A DNA stretch of 64,000 nt, taken from the NCBI RefSeq assembly GCF_019551435.1, contig NZ_CP080544.1, forward strand, positions 868,001-932,000. Direction: 5' to 3'. Below are positions 62,291 to 64,000 of the stretch, piece by piece. The stretch comes from Lysobacter soyae. GTDB taxonomy: Bacteria > Pseudomonadota > Gammaproteobacteria > Xanthomonadales > Xanthomonadaceae. The notes beneath the pieces were generated by a model. It did no database searches and was not told where the DNA came from. It worked only from the letters and a program-made list of their open reading frames with translations. The translations under genes were made by a program, and so were the position numbers. The first letter of the stretch is position 1; each line of letters opens with the position of its first letter.

Positions 62291-63571
62291 GTGGAAGGGG
62301 CATTGGATTCGCATCAAGGCAGCACAGGTGGTCAAGCCAAAGCGGCGCGATTGCTTGCCCCGTTGTTGGGCTGCTTGGCTATGCTCGGTGCTTTTTCAAT
62401 CGATACGGTGTTTCCGGCATTCCCGCAGATTGGCCGTGCGTTCTCTGCGAACGACCTCGCACTGCAACAGACCATCAGCGTGTACTTGTTCGCTTATGCG
62501 GGAATGAGCTTGTTCCACGGGCCTTTGTCCGACGCGCTGGGACGGAAGCGGGTGATCTCCGTAGGGTTGTTTTGCTTCGGCTTGGCGTCGCTCGGCTGCG
62601 CCTTGTCGACGACGTTGGAAATGCTGTTGGTCTTTCGCGCGCTGCAGGGCTTGAGCGCCGGCGTCGGATTGATCGTCGGTCGTGCCGTGATCCGTGATTT
62701 ATTCGAAGGCGCCGATGCCCAGCGGCTGATGAGCCACGTTTCCATGGTCTTCGGTGTCGCCCCCGCCATCGCACCGATCGTCGGCGGTTGGATCATCGGT
62801 TTCAGCCGATGGCCGGGAATCTTTTATTTTCTCGTGGCCTTGTCTTTGGGTTTGTTGCTGGCGACGGCGGCCGCTTTGCCGGAAACCCATCCCGAATCCC
62901 GCAGAACACAATTGGCGATCAAGCCGCTATTGCGAAGCTATTGGACGATCTTCTCCAATGGCCGCTTTCGTCGCCTGTCGGTCATCGCCGCGTTGAATTT
63001 CGGGGGACTGTTTCTGTATATCGCGTCCGCACCCGCCTTGGTGCTGAAACATCTGAAGCGAACGCCGCAAGAGTTCTACCTGTTCTTCGTGCCGGTGATT
63101 GCGTGCATGATTTTGGGTGCATTCCTGAGCGGTAGATTGGCCGGTCGCTTGAGTGGTCATTTGCAGATGCGCGCAGGTTTTGCGCTGGGACTCATCGCCG
63201 CGTTGTCGAACATCGCACTCAATCTTTGGATGCCACCCGCATTACCCTGGGTGTTGATTCCGATCATGCTGACGTCATTGTCGATCGCGCTGATCTCGCC
63301 GATCATTACGCTCGCGAATTTGAATTTGTTTCCTTCCATGCGCGGTGGCGCATCATCGGTACAGGCCTTTATTGCATTGCTTTCCAACGCATTGATTGCC
63401 GGTGTCGTTTCGCCCTTGCTGTCGGGGTCCGCCTTGACGCTGGCTTATGGCAGTGCGGCGATGTTGATTTCCGGTTGGTTGATTTGGCGGTTTGATTTGA
63501 TTCGTGGCAAGCGTTTGGCGTTGCGTTCGACGCCGGATGCGGCCGCGTTGCAACCCTTGGATGAATTGTGA
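62291..63571 (+). CDS. Bcr/CflA family multidrug efflux MFS transporter
   Basis: 426 residues with 12 membrane helices. MFS signature in loop 2-3: GPLSDALGRKRVISVG. The family segment FRALQGLSAGVGLIVGRAVIRDLFEG follows, and motif C-like GVAPAIAPIVGGW lies in helix 5, typical of drug:H+ antiporters. The start is either GTG 62291 or TTG 62303 (MDSHQGSTGG), where GGAAGGGG stands close upstream; the longer form is given. The substrate is unknown. The stop overlaps the start of the EamA gene (TGATG). Confidence 0.9.
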   Translation: MEGALDSHQGSTGGQAKAARLLAPLLGCLAMLGAFSIDTVFPAFPQIGRAFSANDLALQQTISVYLFAYAGMSLFHGPLSDALGRKRVISVGLFCFGLASLGCALSTTLEMLLVFRALQGLSAGVGLIVGRAVIRDLFEGADAQRLMSHVSMVFGVAPAIAPIVGGWIIGFSRWPGIFYFLVALSLGLLLATAAALPETHPESRRTQLAIKPLLRSYWTIFSNGRFRRLSVIAALNFGGLFLYIASAPALVLKHLKRTPQEFYLFFVPVIACMILGAFLSGRLAGRLSGHLQMRAGFALGLIAALSNIALNLWMPPALPWVLIPIMLTSLSIALISPIITLANLNLFPSMRGGASSVQAFIALLSNALIAGVVSPLLSGSALTLAYGSAAMLISGWLIWRFDLIRGKRLALRSTPDAAALQPLDEL

Positions 63572-64000
63572 TGGCAAACGCAACGACGCTTCGTTCGCAG
63601 ACAACAACGGGCCTGTTGTACGGTGCGGCGGCCTACGCCGCTTTTTCGTGGAGTGATGCCTTCATCAAACTGTTGGGCGGCGCCGTTCCGCCGTTCCAGC
63701 TGATGTTTCTAGGCAGCCTTTGCGGTTTGGTCGTCGTGCCTTTGGTGTTACGCACCGGCGGGCAATGGCGCGACATCATCGCCCCGCGACGACCGTTGAT
63801 TTGGTTTCTCCGGCTGATTTTCGGCGTCCTAAATACCATCGGCGCCATCTGGGCCTTCGAGCGGCTGTCCATGCCTGAAGCGTTTGCATTGATCTTCCTG
63901 ATGCCGATTTTCGTTACGTTGTTGTCGGTCATCTTTTTGCGCGAACACGTGGGTTGGCGCAGATGGCTTGCCGTTGCCGCGGGATTTGCAGGGGTTTTGA
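63571..64000 (+). CDS. EamA/DMT family transporter, partial (3' end off window)
   Basis: 143 residues visible. Drug/metabolite transporter fold: first EamA repeat with YGAAAYAAFSWSDAFIKLLGG, FGVLNTIGAIWAFERLSMPEAFALIFLMPIFVTLLSVIFLREHVGWRRW. The last is a typical end of the first repeat. Five helices are visible of an expected ten. It starts inside the stop of the efflux gene and should be translated with it. The substrate is unknown. Confidence 0.88.
   Translation, partial: MANATTLRSQTTTGLLYGAAAYAAFSWSDAFIKLLGGAVPPFQLMFLGSLCGLVVVPLVLRTGGQWRDIIAPRRPLIWFLRLIFGVLNTIGAIWAFERLSMPEAFALIFLMPIFVTLLSVIFLREHVGWRRWLAVAAGFAGVL

Overview
The window is a continuous piece of a gammaproteobacterial chromosome, most likely Xanthomonadales (Lysobacteraceae/Xanthomonadaceae). 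The evidence is a virB7-virB11 operon whose VirB7 carries a C-terminal N0-like domain, as described for the Xanthomonadaceae type IV secretion system; a degenerate HD-GYP / GGDEF-EAL gene pair; and familiar proteobacterial synteny (tig-clpP-clpX-lon-hupB-ppiD and mltD-gloB-yafS-rnhA-dnaQ). The genus cannot be fixed from sequence alone. Both strands are densely coding, no gene-free stretch exceeds 300 bases, and I see no insertion sequence, prophage or CRISPR array.

Region by region. 1-15 kb: dbpA (cut by the left edge), a FrnE-type DsbA-fold protein, acetyltransferase and serine hydrolase genes, the HD-GYP / GGDEF-EAL pair, an ABC exporter, an overlapping three-gene unit (small acidic protein, M1-type peptidase, membrane protein), a secreted cyclophilin and the intracellular PHB depolymerase phaZ. 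15-25 kb: hemJ, patatin and 3-hydroxybutyrate dehydrogenase (with phaZ, a PHB-mobilisation neighbourhood), a lipoprotein alkaline phosphatase, a dicarboxylate symporter, a DksA-type zinc finger and mfd. 25-36 kb: a CDF transporter and rlmJ, then a phosphate block read leftward: phoB, phoR, ppk1, ppx, then a GT4 glycosyltransferase and a PAP2 phosphatase. Clear Pho boxes (11-bp-phased CTGTCAT-like repeats) stand before phoB and again before the glycosyltransferase. 36-40 kb: grxC, an NAD-type isocitrate dehydrogenase, an NhaC-type antiporter and a Bax-inhibitor-1 family protein.

40-50 kb is a tRNA and protein quality-control block: tRNA-Pro, Arg, His, Lys and Leu, then tig, clpP, clpX, lon (with a good sigma-32 promoter), a HU gene, tRNA-Val, tRNA-Asp and ppiD. 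50-54 kb holds fabI, a short lytic transglycosylase, gloB, a yafS-like methyltransferase, rnhA and dnaQ. 54-58.2 kb is the virB7-8-9-10-11 operon, tightly overlapped and closed by a terminator, with no virB1-6, virD4 or effector genes beside it. 58-64 kb: gcvP under a tandem glycine riboswitch, an unrecognised membrane protein, a Bcr/CflA-type efflux pump and an EamA-type transporter cut by the right edge.

The two observations I rate highest are the Pho-box-controlled glycosyltransferase/PAP2 pair, which looks like a phosphate-starvation lipid-remodelling module next to phoBR-ppk-ppx, and the isolated core-complex-only T4SS operon.
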